NCBI GenBank assembly: GCA_900772705.1
Contig: CAAGRQ010000089.1
Coordinates: 1-14,215 of the forward strand
From: Clostridia bacterium
GTDB taxonomy: Bacteria; Bacillota; Clostridia; Oscillospirales; Acutalibacteraceae
Direction of reading: 5' to 3'
DNA: 14,215 bases
This document shows positions 7,203 to 14,046 of the stretch, piece by piece; position 1 is the stretch's first letter; each line of letters starts with the position of its first letter. The position numbers were made by a program, and so were the translations under genes. The notes under the pieces were generated by a model. That model saw nothing but the letters and a program-made list of their open reading frames with translations, made no database searches and had not been told where the DNA came from.

Positions 7203-8084
7203 TCAATAGGTAATGCAGTTGGTAGTAACCATATCAACGCCGACATCAAGCAGTTTTTGCATAACTTCGAGTTTATCTACCGTCCAGCCACCGAGTTTAA
7301 GTCCCGCCGCCTGACAGTCTTTGATAATCTGTGCGTCATTCTCCCAGTTTTCTTCCTTATTTGCGTTAAAATCAATGCCGCAGTTGTCTATTGACTTTGC
7401 AAGTTGAATATCCTCGGGCTCAATCTTCTGCACAAGATACATCAAATCGTTGTCGCACACTTTTCTGAGCGCCTCAAGGTCACTGAACTGGAACGAGATA
7501 AATGTAACCTTAACATTAGGATAACGGTTAATCATATCAATGACCTCATCGTAATGCTCCTGATTGCTCTCGCCCTTAAACTCGATAACTGCGTCCATAG
7601 AGTATTTATCGCAGATTTCCATATACTCCTCAAGAGTGCAAATTTTAAGATTAGGATAATCGGCGATATTATTTCCGTTATCGGTGTTATGGCTCATCAG
7701 TTCTTCATAGGTGCACTTTTCTATATTTTTAGTCAAATCCATCATACGATAGGTGTTCTTATCGTGCTGAACTACCCACACGCCGTCAGTCGTTCTGTAA
7801 ATATCGCATTCGTTTGCCGAAAATCCTGCCTTGCCTGCCTCTTCAAACGCAGGCGCCGTGTTCTCGGGAGCGACCGCTCTAAAGCCTCTGTGAGCAACAA
7901 GATATGTATCGCTGTCTGCAATTTCAGCGGAGGAAACCACCTCGTAATCAACGGGAGTGCAATACCATTTCAGCACGCCGAGACCCGCACAAATCGTCGC
8001 AACCAAAAGAAAAGCAACAATACTCAAAACGATAACAAGTATTTTCTTCTTTTTTGACCACTTCTTCTTTTCTGTTTTTTCCAT
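7203..8084 (-). CDS. Membrane-anchored glycerophosphodiester phosphodiesterase
   Basis: A GDPD-family TIM-barrel enzyme that hydrolyses glycerophosphodiesters (deacylated phospholipids) to glycerol 3-phosphate and an alcohol. It has 293 residues. A Lys-rich N terminus (KKKWSKKKK) is followed by one membrane helix at about 14-37, so the catalytic domain should face outward. Catalytic motifs are intact: AHRGF (64-68), PENTAPAF (73-80), the metal ligands E92-x-D94, and VVQHD (104-108, general-acid/base His). The ribosome site AAAGGA lies in the end of the upstream nitroreductase gene, and the two genes are one base apart, hence an operon. A putative terminator follows. Anchored GDPDs of this kind can also act on teichoic-acid or lipid headgroups; which applies cannot be told. 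Confidence 0.93.
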   Translation of the reverse strand: MEKTEKKKWSKKKKILVIVLSIVAFLLVATICAGLGVLKWYCTPVDYEVVSSAEIADSDTYLVAHRGFRAVAPENTAPAFEEAGKAGFSANECDIYRTTDGVWVVQHDKNTYRMMDLTKNIEKCTYEELMSHNTDNGNNIADYPNLKICTLEEYMEICDKYSMDAVIEFKGESNQEHYDEVIDMINRYPNVKVTFISFQFSDLEALRKVCDNDLMYLVQKIEPEDIQLAKSIDNCGIDFNANKEENWENDAQIIKDCQAAGLKLGGWTVDKLEVMQKLLDVGVDMVTTNCITY

Positions 8085-8085
8085 A

Positions 8086-8862
8086 TTAATCGTCCTTTCC
8101 CTCAGCCTTATCGGGCGTGAATTTTATTCTTTGTCCCCCGTATTCCTCAAAAGCATTGTCTAGACTCCATTTTCCGTTAATTCCCTTTGCTCTTACGCCG
8201 ATTAAAAAATGAAGTTTTGCAATGCCGAAATCGACGCTCTTGTCGGAATACGGCTCGTCTACATATCCGCTTAAAATTCCGTTTTCGTATCTGAAATGAA
8301 CGGGTCGCCTGTTAACGGCAGACGGTGCCATTTCAACAAGTTTCATACCGTAGGCGTAAGTCTCCGGCAATTTGGCGTCGCAAAATTCAAACATATCCTG
8401 ATACGATTTGTTTTTCTTATGCGTTGCGTTATACATGGTTTTTTCCACCAAAGTGTACTTATCCTTTGCATAACCTATGGTGATAACGGCATAAATACGC
8501 TTATCGCTCGGAAGGTGAAGTGCCTCATATACTTTGTTTTCGTTATATGTACCCGAAACCCAGCATGTGCCGAGTCCGTGATATACGCATTGCAAAACAA
8601 TACTCTCGCCGTAATAGCCGCAACTCTCTCTCGCCTTTTGGGTGTCGGGGCCTGCGATTACTATCATACTGAACTTTCCCGAAAATATCTTAAAAAACGG
8701 AGTGGCGTCCTCTATGAATGTAAAGTCCAAATTCGCATCCTTATTAACCGCTTCAACCATTTCCTTTATAATTTGCATTATCTCCCGACTGAGCGGCTTT
8801 TGCCTGTAAGCTCTGCGTGAATGTCTTTTTTCGACAGCCTCTATATATTCTGCATTGGTCAT
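8086..8862 (-). CDS. Nitroreductase family protein (TM1586-like)
   Basis: FMN-dependent nitroreductase-fold protein of 258 residues, the two-lobed TM1586-like type rather than the short single-domain type. Visible features: an N-terminal RHSRRAYRQKPL (flavin phosphate-binding Arg cluster), GYYGESIVLQCVYHGLGTCW in the middle (typical helix), MAPSAVNRRPVHF (the 'PSxxNxQP' flavin motif of the second lobe) and VDFGIAKLHFLIG near the C terminus. The natural substrate is unknown; family members reduce nitro groups, quinones or enoates with NAD(P)H. It is cytoplasmic. ATG 8862 has AGG-rich sequence (GAGGCAGG) just upstream. It is first gene of a pair with the GDPD, though no functional link is evident. 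It diverges from the small membrane-protein gene at 9012. Confidence 0.88.
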   Translation of the reverse strand: MTNAEYIEAVEKRHSRRAYRQKPLSREIMQIIKEMVEAVNKDANLDFTFIEDATPFFKIFSGKFSMIVIAGPDTQKARESCGYYGESIVLQCVYHGLGTCWVSGTYNENKVYEALHLPSDKRIYAVITIGYAKDKYTLVEKTMYNATHKKNKSYQDMFEFCDAKLPETYAYGMKLVEMAPSAVNRRPVHFRYENGILSGYVDEPYSDKSVDFGIAKLHFLIGVRAKGINGKWSLDNAFEEYGGQRIKFTPDKAEGKDD

Positions 8863-8899
8863 TTAATCCTGCCTCGTTTATAAAAATCTGTTCAGCCTT

Positions 8900-8905
8900 A
8901 TTATA
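8900..8905 (-). promoter_or_regulatory. Possible -10 box for the nitroreductase gene
   Basis: The minus strand reads TATAAT, 38 bases before the ATG at 8862. I find no convincing -35 hexamer at 16-18 bases, so this is only a partial promoter call. Confidence 0.35.
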
Positions 8906-8934
8906 ACGCAAAGAGTTGAAAAAGTATAGTATTT

Positions 8935-8945
8935 TTGTAATACAA
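8935..8945. promoter_or_regulatory. Small inverted repeat upstream of the small membrane-protein promoter
   Basis: TTGTA-A-TACAA is a perfect inverted repeat ending 6 bases before the -35 box at 8952. A second, overlapping repeat AATAC-AATTA-GTATT follows it. It could be an operator for either divergent gene. A/T-rich chance is a fair alternative. Confidence 0.25.
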
Positions 8946-8951
8946 TTAGTA

Positions 8952-8980
8952 TTGACTTTATAAATGTTAAAGATTATAAT
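8952..8980 (+). promoter_or_regulatory. Near-consensus promoter of the small membrane-protein gene
   Basis: TTGACT (8952-8957), 17-base spacer, TATAAT (8975-8980). The predicted start near 8987 leaves a ~25-base leader before ATG 9012. It excludes the upstream in-frame ATG at 8964. Together with the strong AAGGAGGT ribosome site this predicts high expression. Confidence 0.85.
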
Positions 8981-8996
8981 AATAAAGAAAGATATT

Positions 8997-9004
8997 AAGG
9001 AGGT
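8997..9004 (+). promoter_or_regulatory. Strong ribosome binding site AAGGAGGT
   Basis: AAGGAGGT lies 7 bases before ATG 9012. It decides the start of the small membrane protein in favour of 9012 over the in-frame ATG at 8964, which precedes both this site and the predicted transcript start. Confidence 0.85.
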
Positions 9005-9011
9005 TCAGATT

Positions 9012-9281
9012 ATGAACTTTAAGAAGATTGCTAAAATTATTGCAATTATCGTTGCTCTTGTATCGCTCGCAGCAGCAGTTTATGTTGCAGTTAAAAAGCT
9101 TACCGCAAAGAAAGAGCCCGAATATTTTGACGATAACGAGTTCTTTGAATGCGACAATGAAATCGAAATCGTTGATGTAAACGACGAAGTAAAGACCGAA
9201 GAAGCAAAAGAGGAGCCTAAGAAAAAGGCTGCGCCGAAGAAGAAATCCGCTCCTAAGAAAAAAGCGTCGGAAAACAAGTAA
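9012..9281 (+). CDS. Small membrane-anchored protein with acidic middle and Lys/Ala/Pro-rich tail
   Basis: A protein of 89 residues that I do not recognise. Layout: short basic start (MNFKKIAK), one hydrophobic segment at about 8-28 (IIAIIVALVSLAAAVYVAV), a basic stop-transfer patch (KKLTAKK), a strongly acidic stretch at about 35-68 (YFDDNEFFECDNEIEIVDVN), then a basic tail made of PKKKAAPKKKSAPKKKA (69-85). The positive-inside rule places the tail ambiguously: basic residues flank both sides, but the KKLTAKK patch and lysine tail favour a cytoplasmic C terminus. The tail resembles histone H1-like or nucleic-acid-binding tails, which could tether DNA or RNA or another acidic partner to the membrane; this is inference. 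It is a single-gene unit with its own consensus promoter, strong ribosome site and strong terminator, so it is a real and probably well expressed gene. Confidence 0.82.
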   Translation: MNFKKIAKIIAIIVALVSLAAAVYVAVKKLTAKKEPEYFDDNEFFECDNEIEIVDVNDEVKTEEAKEEPKKKAAPKKKSAPKKKASENK

Positions 9282-9295
9282 TTAAAGCAAATAAG

Positions 9296-9335
9296 AATAA
9301 GAGCAGTATGAGCATATTACTGCTCTTATTTTTTA
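9296..9335 (+). terminator. Strong rho-independent terminator
   Basis: A perfect 13-bp stem (9296-9308 with 9318-9330) with a 9-base loop runs into TTATTTTTTA. It ends the small membrane-protein transcript. The next gene starts at 9351, leaving only 16 bases between. Confidence 0.92.
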
Positions 9336-9350
9336 TCGGAGAGATATATA

Positions 9351-10193
9351 ATGTATAATAACGGATTAGTGCTTGAGGGTGGCGGTAACAGGTCAATTTA
9401 CACAAGCGGCGTACTCGACGCCTTTATGGACGAAAAAATAGATTTTGACTATGTAATCGGCGTTTCGGCAGGAAGTTGCAACGGCGTTTCGTTTATAGCA
9501 AAGAATTATCGCCGTCAGCACGACATCATTATAAATTACTCAAATGACAAACGGTATATGGGTGCAGGCAATATACTCAAAGGTCACTCCTTTTTGAACA
9601 CCGACTGGATTTTCGGGGAATTGGCATATGATATTCTTCCGCTCAATCAGGATGTTTTTGAAAACAGCAAAACGGTTTTGTGCGCTGTCGCAACAAACGG
9701 CGAAACGGGAAAAGCAGAGTATTTTTACCCAAAAAGTATGCGTGGCGAATGTCCGGAATTAAAAGCCAGTTGCTCACTCCCGGGAGTCACAAACGGAGTA
9801 AAAATAGGAAATTCAACATATTTCGACGGCGGCTTGGTCGATTCGATTCCGCTTGAGAGAGCCTTTGAGGACGGGTGCAAAAAATGCGTTGTCATTCTTA
9901 CTCGGCACAAAGGATTCGTCAAAAAACCGATTACTCCCAAGGTGCAAAAAATATTTAAGAAATTCCCAAAGGTCGGCGAAGCGGTGGCAAACAGACATAC
10001 CATGTATAATCATCAGCTTGACTATGTAAAAGAAGCGGAGGCTGAAGGACTTGTCTATGTCGTTCAGCCGACAGCACCGCTGAATGTCGGCACACTCGAA
10101 AAAGACGCATCAAAACTTGAGGCGATATACCAACTCGGCTATAAGCAAGGCAGGGACAACGCACAGGCAATAAAAGAATTTTTATCAAAATAA
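9351..10193 (+). CDS. Patatin-like phospholipase
   Basis: Patatin-fold lipid acyl hydrolase with a Ser-Asp dyad, 280 residues, most like the bacterial YjjU-type group. The oxyanion-hole motif is EGGGNRSIYTSGVLD (9-23), the nucleophile elbow is GVSAGS (37-42, Ser39), and the catalytic Asp is in FDGG (158-161, Asp159). The usual last Gly of GGGxRG is Ser15 here. There is no signal peptide or membrane segment, so it is cytoplasmic or peripheral. GGAGAG lies about 8 bases before ATG 9351, and the conserved GLVLEGGG begins at residue 5, so the start is secure. No promoter fits between the preceding terminator and this gene. It is followed after 20 bp by the NifX-like gene, probably cotranscribed. 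Substrate lipid is unknown. Confidence 0.92.
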   Translation: MYNNGLVLEGGGNRSIYTSGVLDAFMDEKIDFDYVIGVSAGSCNGVSFIAKNYRRQHDIIINYSNDKRYMGAGNILKGHSFLNTDWIFGELAYDILPLNQDVFENSKTVLCAVATNGETGKAEYFYPKSMRGECPELKASCSLPGVTNGVKIGNSTYFDGGLVDSIPLERAFEDGCKKCVVILTRHKGFVKKPITPKVQKIFKKFPKVGEAVANRHTMYNHQLDYVKEAEAEGLVYVVQPTAPLNVGTLEKDASKLEAIYQLGYKQGRDNAQAIKEFLSK

Positions 10194-10213
10194 ATTTATA
10201 AGGCAGGTTCATT

Positions 10214-10558
10214 ATGAAAATTGCAGTAACATACGATAACGGAAAAATTTTTCAGCATTTCGGCAAATCGCAGTACATGAAAATCTACGAAACGGATGAA
10301 AACGGAGAAATCCAAAAAGTTCATATAGAAAGTATGGGCAAGCATTCTCACCACGGAATTGCCGGCTACATTAAGGAAATGGGCGTTGAAACGGTCATTT
10401 GCGGCGGGCTCGGTCAAGGCGCTGTCGACTCTCTCGAAAAAGCCGGAATCACCATATACGCAGGCAACAGCGGAAACGCAGATATGGCAGTAATAAAATA
10501 CCTAAAAGGCGAACTTATAAAAAACAGCGACGCCAACTGCGACCATCACCACGAATAA
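10214..10558 (+). CDS. Dinitrogenase iron-molybdenum cofactor family protein (NifX/NifB C-terminal-like)
   Basis: A stand-alone 114-residue domain of the NifX/NafY/NifB-C type, which binds iron-sulfur or metal-cluster intermediates. It opens with MKIAVTYDNGKIFQHFGKS, the usual start of these proteins (the FGHA/FQHFGK region carries the conserved His), has ICGGLGQGAVDSLEKAGI in the middle and ends in a His cluster (CDHHHE) after a HSHHG motif at about 44-48, fitting metal binding. No nif genes are nearby; in anaerobes without nitrogenase such proteins are common and of unknown role. AGGCAGG precedes ATG 10214. It is second gene of a unit with the patatin, and a terminator follows at once. Confidence 0.9.
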   Translation: MKIAVTYDNGKIFQHFGKSQYMKIYETDENGEIQKVHIESMGKHSHHGIAGYIKEMGVETVICGGLGQGAVDSLEKAGITIYAGNSGNADMAVIKYLKGELIKNSDANCDHHHE

Positions 10559-10569
10559 TGCGCTAAATT

Positions 10570-10607
10570 AAGAAGCAAGTAAAATATGCTTGCTTCTTGT
10601 TTTTTTA
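10570..10607 (+). terminator. Rho-independent terminator after the NifX-like gene
   Basis: A 10-bp stem (10570-10579 with 10589-10598), 9-base loop, then G and eight T bases. It closes the patatin/NifX-like unit and separates it from queT. Confidence 0.92.
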
Positions 10608-10617
10608 TTATTTTCAG

Positions 10618-10646
10618 TTGATTTTTTTTCAAAGTTATATTATAAT
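10618..10646 (+). promoter_or_regulatory. Promoter of queT
   Basis: TTGATT (10618-10623), 17-base spacer, TATAAT (10641-10646). Transcription would begin near 10651-10654, giving a leader of about 70 bases that opens with the first hairpin of the candidate riboswitch. Confidence 0.8.
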
Positions 10647-10649
10647 CTC

Positions 10650-10716
10650 ACTGTCAGTTCGCAAAATCCTGACCAGTCACACTCCCGTGGCTTCTAAAAA
10701 CAAAACTAAGGAGAAA
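10650..10716 (+). promoter_or_regulatory. Candidate preQ1 riboswitch upstream of queT
   Basis: The short leader opens with a hairpin: ACTGTCAG (10650-10657) pairs with CTGA-c-CAGT (10669-10677, one bulged C) around the loop TTCGCAAAATC. After CACTCCCGTGG comes an A-rich stretch and CTAAGGAG, like the A-rich tail plus ribosome site of preQ1 aptamers. CTCC (10682-10685) can pair with the ribosome site GGAG (10710-10713), offering translational control. AGTT (10656-10659) could pair with AACT (10704-10707) as a pseudoknot. preQ1 classes I, II and III all occur before queT-type genes, class III chiefly in Ruminococcaceae relatives, from memory. Class I spacing does not fit without an insertion of about 20 bases; class III or a variant is the better guess. 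Confidence 0.55.
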
Positions 10717-10723
10717 ATTAAAA

Positions 10724-11269
10724 ATGAAGAAAAAGACTAAACTTATCGCACAGACGGCTGTCATTGCGGCACTGTACGCCGCTTTGACCTACGCACAAAA
10801 CCTTTTGCTCCCGGGCACAACCTCAATGGCTGTGCAGTTTAGAGTAAGCGAAGCACTTAATGTTTTGGCGCTGTTTACCCCTGCCGCAATACCGGGTCTT
10901 ACACTCGGATGCATTGTGTCGAATTTATACAACATCGGAACGGGACTTCCGCTTGATATGATATTCGGCTCGCTCGCAACCCTCGGCTCTGCGGCATGTA
11001 TGTATCTGCTGCGTAATGTAAAAGTAAAAAGTTATCCGCTCCTCTCTATGCTTATGCCTGCCGTATTTAACAGTGTAATCATAGGATGGGAGATAGAATA
11101 CTTCTTTATCGACGGTGCGTTTGAATTCGTCGGTTTTCTCACGCAGGGTGCTCTCGTAGGCCTCGGAGAACTCGGCGTTATGGCGGTTCTCGGAACAGCA
11201 CTTTACTATGCAATTAAAGGGAAAAAAATCGACAGATATTTTTATAAACCCGCTAAACAAACAAAATAA
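10724..11269 (+). CDS. queT: QueT family queuosine-precursor transporter (ECF S component)
   Basis: Integral membrane protein of 181 residues, the substrate-binding S component of an energy-coupling-factor importer for a 7-deazaguanine precursor of queuosine (preQ1, preQ0 or queuine). It shows the family's typical start (KKKTKLIAQTAVIAALYAALT), the conserved AVQFRVSEALNVL at about 36-48, GCIVSN (62-67) and GLGELGVMAVLG near the end, with about five to six hydrophobic segments. It needs the shared EcfA/EcfT module, which is not in this window. The ribosome site AAGGAG is 10 bases before ATG 10724 and lies within the candidate riboswitch, so expression is probably lowered by preQ1. It is transcribed alone, between its own promoter and a strong terminator. 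Confidence 0.95.
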   Translation: MKKKTKLIAQTAVIAALYAALTYAQNLLLPGTTSMAVQFRVSEALNVLALFTPAAIPGLTLGCIVSNLYNIGTGLPLDMIFGSLATLGSAACMYLLRNVKVKSYPLLSMLMPAVFNSVIIGWEIEYFFIDGAFEFVGFLTQGALVGLGELGVMAVLGTALYYAIKGKKIDRYFYKPAKQTK

Positions 11270-11287
11270 GGCGAACGACAAAACAAC

Positions 11288-11327
11288 AAAGAGCGTACGG
11301 ATTTGAAAATCTGTACGCTCTTTTTTT
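11288..11327. terminator. Bidirectional rho-independent terminator
   Basis: A 16-bp stem (11288-11303 with 11308-11323, one G-U pair) with a 4-base loop is followed by a run of seven T bases on the plus strand. On the minus strand it runs into TTTGTTGTTTTG. It ends both queT and the converging GH95-like gene. Confidence 0.93.
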
Positions 11328-11328
11328 A

Positions 11329-13965
11329 TTAAAATTTAACCGTTGCCGTCTCGTTTTGTTTAAGACTTAAAGTTTCTGACTTATTACCGTATGAAACTGT
11401 AATCGTTTGGTCAATCTCTGATTTAATCTTTGCCTCAACCGTCTCGCCGTCCCATTTAAGCGACTCGATGACGGCACGGCTTTTTGTACGCAGTCCGTCA
11501 AGTTCACCCTTATCAAAACCGCTTGTCGGCAAAGCCGGAAGAAGTTCAATAACTCCCGTATCGGAATAAACAAGTGCCTCGTTTACAATGCCAAGGTAGC
11601 CGATTGCAAAGTCGGTACAATAACAACTTCCTCTGTCGTAATCGTGATTTGTCATCAACGAATCATATCTGATTTTATGATTCATCAACTTAAGCAATGC
11701 ATCGGACAGCATATCCCTGTCTTTAAGCCTTGCGGCGATAAGCGAACGGTGAATAAGAGCATGCGACGCCTCATTTTCGCTCGTTCTGTTTTCTACCGCC
11801 TGAATGCAAGCCTTTGTCAGTTTTTCGTTATTCTGCGTTTCATTTAACGGCCACGCAAGATACAAATGGCTCAAGTGCCTATGCTTATTATTCTCATCAA
11901 ATGAGGTAGTCGCCCATTCTTTAAGTGCGCCTGTTTCATCATAAAGATAAGGCGGAAGATTGTCTTCGAGTGCCTGCCATTTTGAAAAATCCTCGTTGGG
12001 TGCAACATCATTCATTACAACTCTGAGCATTTCTATATTATCCCTGCACGCCGCAATGTCAATAGCACAGTTGGCGGCTGAGGGTGAGGGATAATTTGAC
12101 GGATTATTCTCGGGAGAATACGACGGAAGAATGCAGTATGTTTCGCCGTCGTTAAGAGCGGTTTTGCCCTTTTCGTAATGAATTTTTCCGTCACTGTCGG
12201 TATAATATTCGGGCGTCATAAGCTGTGCCCAATAATTCGCCGATTTAAGCAAAAGCGGATATAAAACATCCTCTTCCAGCATTAAAAAGCCTCTGGATTT
12301 AATTTTTGAAACATCATCTTCGCTAAGCGACAGTACCGATTTAAGCGAATCAATATCATATTCCGTGCTCAGAGAAATACGAATATCGCCGTATGCTTTA
12401 AGTGTTTCAAAAAGCGGCTGAAGCATCCACGAAGCACCTGCGTTCCAATACCTGAACGGATAAGGATAGCAAGTTTCGGTAATTACCGCCTTATCGCCAT
12501 CTGTATTTACCGGTGCCTGAATTGCATCGGTAAAGCCGTGAGTTGCCTTTGCGTTTTCCTCCCAATCGGCAACCTGCCGCAAAATAAAATCAACATAGCC
12601 TACGGGCGTTCTGGTCATATTGCTTGAATTTAAGGATGAGGTTTGCAAATTTACATTTGCGTCCATGGTATACTTACTGCCCCAGCCTGTATTAAATTCG
12701 CCCGTCCACATACCGTAAAGCCTGCTCGTAGAATATCCCGAACAGCAAAGGTAGGCGTATCTGCCTGCGTAATATGTGCGCTGAGCGGTTGCGGCGTCTA
12801 TGGTCTTACTGCCCTTTTGCTTTTTAAGCAGTGCTTCGTTAGTTTCACTGCTGTCCTCGAGTTTAAGGCTCACTGAATTAAACTGCGGCTGATAAATCAT
12901 AAGATGTCGCTCAAGCGCCGCCTCGTAATCAAAGCCGTCCTCTGTGCCGTATTTTTCACCAACCTGCTTTGTCTCGGAACGGAGCATAGAAATAATATCG
13001 TAACTTTCCTGCTTCTCAAACTCGTCATACTCGCCCATCTCTGTATCTCTACCGCTGACCGTAATGAGATAGACCTCGTCGGCATCGGTAATCTTAATCC
13101 CATCGTTGCTTGAACAAAAATCCTCCTCGATGTTTTTATCGAGGATGACTTTTTGCTTTTCACCGCCCACGGTAATTATATATGTATACGAAGCATATCC
13201 GCCGTTTTTAAGTTCGCTGTTTTCGTAACTCGGATAATGTGCTACAAGTGCAAGACTGTCCGCATTGTCGCTTGCGATTTTTTTATATTTCAAATCAACC
13301 TCATTGCCGTCTCCGAAATTAGCCATACTCGACAAATCATCATAGGACAGCGTGGCATTGATTTTCTTACCCATATCGGAAGCTTCCAGTTTGGTGATAA
13401 CCGCACTGTCGGCAAAAGAAGTAAACGATACCCTGTTCCAAGTTCCGTTAGAATCGGTGTATCTTACGCCGACCTGACCCGTTTGATAATCGGTATAGCG
13501 GACATAGTCATCAACCTTTTTTCCGTCCAGGGAAATTCTGAGTTGACCGCCCGGATGATAACTGTAAACATCATCGTAAGAAGCGTTGTCCTCAATATCC
13601 TCGCCGTTTACTATACTCTGCTTAACCGTCTCCAGCTCGTTCGAGGTATCGGGGCAGGTACGCTGATTTTTATTCGGCATAATAAAATGCATATTTTGAA
13701 AAATAAAAGTATCCTCATATGCAGAGCCGCTCTCAACAAAGCCCTGCATTCCATCGCCCGACACCATGCCCTGCCGCCACGACTTAACTTTATTCTTCTT
13801 ATCAGGCTTAAGTTCGGTATAGGAGAGGCTATAGGAAATCTTTGATGTGTCCGAAAAAAGTCCGTCAATGAGACCGTTGTCCGCCTTCTTCGGCGTACAG
13901 CCGACAAAGGAAAAAATCAGAACGCCGCTCATAAACAGAGCAAAAAATTTCTTAAAAACTTTCAT
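11329..13965 (-). CDS. GH95-like glycoside hydrolase, exported lipoprotein (putative alpha-L-fucosidase/galactosidase)
   Basis: Inverting (alpha/alpha)6-barrel glycosidase, 878 residues from ATG 13965. A signal peptide (MKVFKKFFALFMSG...) ends in FVGC with Cys23, a plausible though not ideal lipobox, so the enzyme should sit on the outer face of the membrane. An N-terminal beta domain has WRQGMVSGDGMQG (63-75), matching GH95's opening. The barrel carries LYGMW...GWGSKY then NVN (437-439, matching the catalytic Asn pair), SPEN (617-620, the likely acid Glu619), HRHLSHLY (695-702) and CTDFAIGYLG (783-792, whose Asp785 aligns with the catalytic Asp of IDGNFG). LLPALP and GLR motifs close the family pattern. 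Known activities are 1,2-alpha-L-fucosidase and alpha-L-galactosidase; which one cannot be told. The start at 14046 is excluded because the promoter lies inside that extension. AAAGG precedes 13965. Confidence 0.87.
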   Translation of the reverse strand: MKVFKKFFALFMSGVLIFSFVGCTPKKADNGLIDGLFSDTSKISYSLSYTELKPDKKNKVKSWRQGMVSGDGMQGFVESGSAYEDTFIFQNMHFIMPNKNQRTCPDTSNELETVKQSIVNGEDIEDNASYDDVYSYHPGGQLRISLDGKKVDDYVRYTDYQTGQVGVRYTDSNGTWNRVSFTSFADSAVITKLEASDMGKKINATLSYDDLSSMANFGDGNEVDLKYKKIASDNADSLALVAHYPSYENSELKNGGYASYTYIITVGGEKQKVILDKNIEEDFCSSNDGIKITDADEVYLITVSGRDTEMGEYDEFEKQESYDIISMLRSETKQVGEKYGTEDGFDYEAALERHLMIYQPQFNSVSLKLEDSSETNEALLKKQKGSKTIDAATAQRTYYAGRYAYLCCSGYSTSRLYGMWTGEFNTGWGSKYTMDANVNLQTSSLNSSNMTRTPVGYVDFILRQVADWEENAKATHGFTDAIQAPVNTDGDKAVITETCYPYPFRYWNAGASWMLQPLFETLKAYGDIRISLSTEYDIDSLKSVLSLSEDDVSKIKSRGFLMLEEDVLYPLLLKSANYWAQLMTPEYYTDSDGKIHYEKGKTALNDGETYCILPSYSPENNPSNYPSPSAANCAIDIAACRDNIEMLRVVMNDVAPNEDFSKWQALEDNLPPYLYDETGALKEWATTSFDENNKHRHLSHLYLAWPLNETQNNEKLTKACIQAVENRTSENEASHALIHRSLIAARLKDRDMLSDALLKLMNHKIRYDSLMTNHDYDRGSCYCTDFAIGYLGIVNEALVYSDTGVIELLPALPTSGFDKGELDGLRTKSRAVIESLKWDGETVEAKIKSEIDQTITVSYGNKSETLSLKQNETATVKF

Positions 13966-13987
13966 AAAAATACCCCTTTCAAAGAAC

Positions 13988-14016
13988 ATTATATCAAAAA
14001 AAATAATATTATTCAA
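13988..14016 (-). promoter_or_regulatory. Promoter of the GH95-like gene
   Basis: On the minus strand TTGAAT (14011-14016) is followed after 17 bases by TATAAT (13988-13993). Transcription would start near 13981, about 16 bases before ATG 13965, giving a very short leader. Confidence 0.85.
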
Positions 14017-14046
14017 TGCATTTTGGGAATACTGACTGATAAGCAA

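Noticed and set aside
7404..8057. Plus-strand open frame of 217 codons
   Set aside because: Antisense shadow of the GDPD gene. The minus-strand protein carries HRG, PENT and metal-ligand motifs; the plus frame has no family features or ribosome site.
8296..8820. Plus-strand open frame of 174 codons
   Set aside because: Antisense to the nitroreductase gene, with no supporting signals.
8964..9011. Upstream in-frame ATG (8964) of the small membrane protein
   Set aside because: It lies between the -35 and -10 boxes. ATG 9012 has AAGGAGGT at ideal spacing.
9239..9266. Repeated AAG-rich codons (PKKK units) as a DNA repeat element
   Set aside because: The repetition is explained by the low-complexity Lys/Ala/Pro tail of the small membrane protein.
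13153..13845. Plus-strand open frame of 230 codons
   Set aside because: Antisense to the GH95-like gene in its N-terminal beta domain. It is not preceded by a ribosome site and resembles no family.
13966..14046. N-terminal extension of the GH95-like protein to an ATG at 14046
   Set aside because: The promoter (13988-14016) lies inside it, and the signal peptide starts naturally at 13965.
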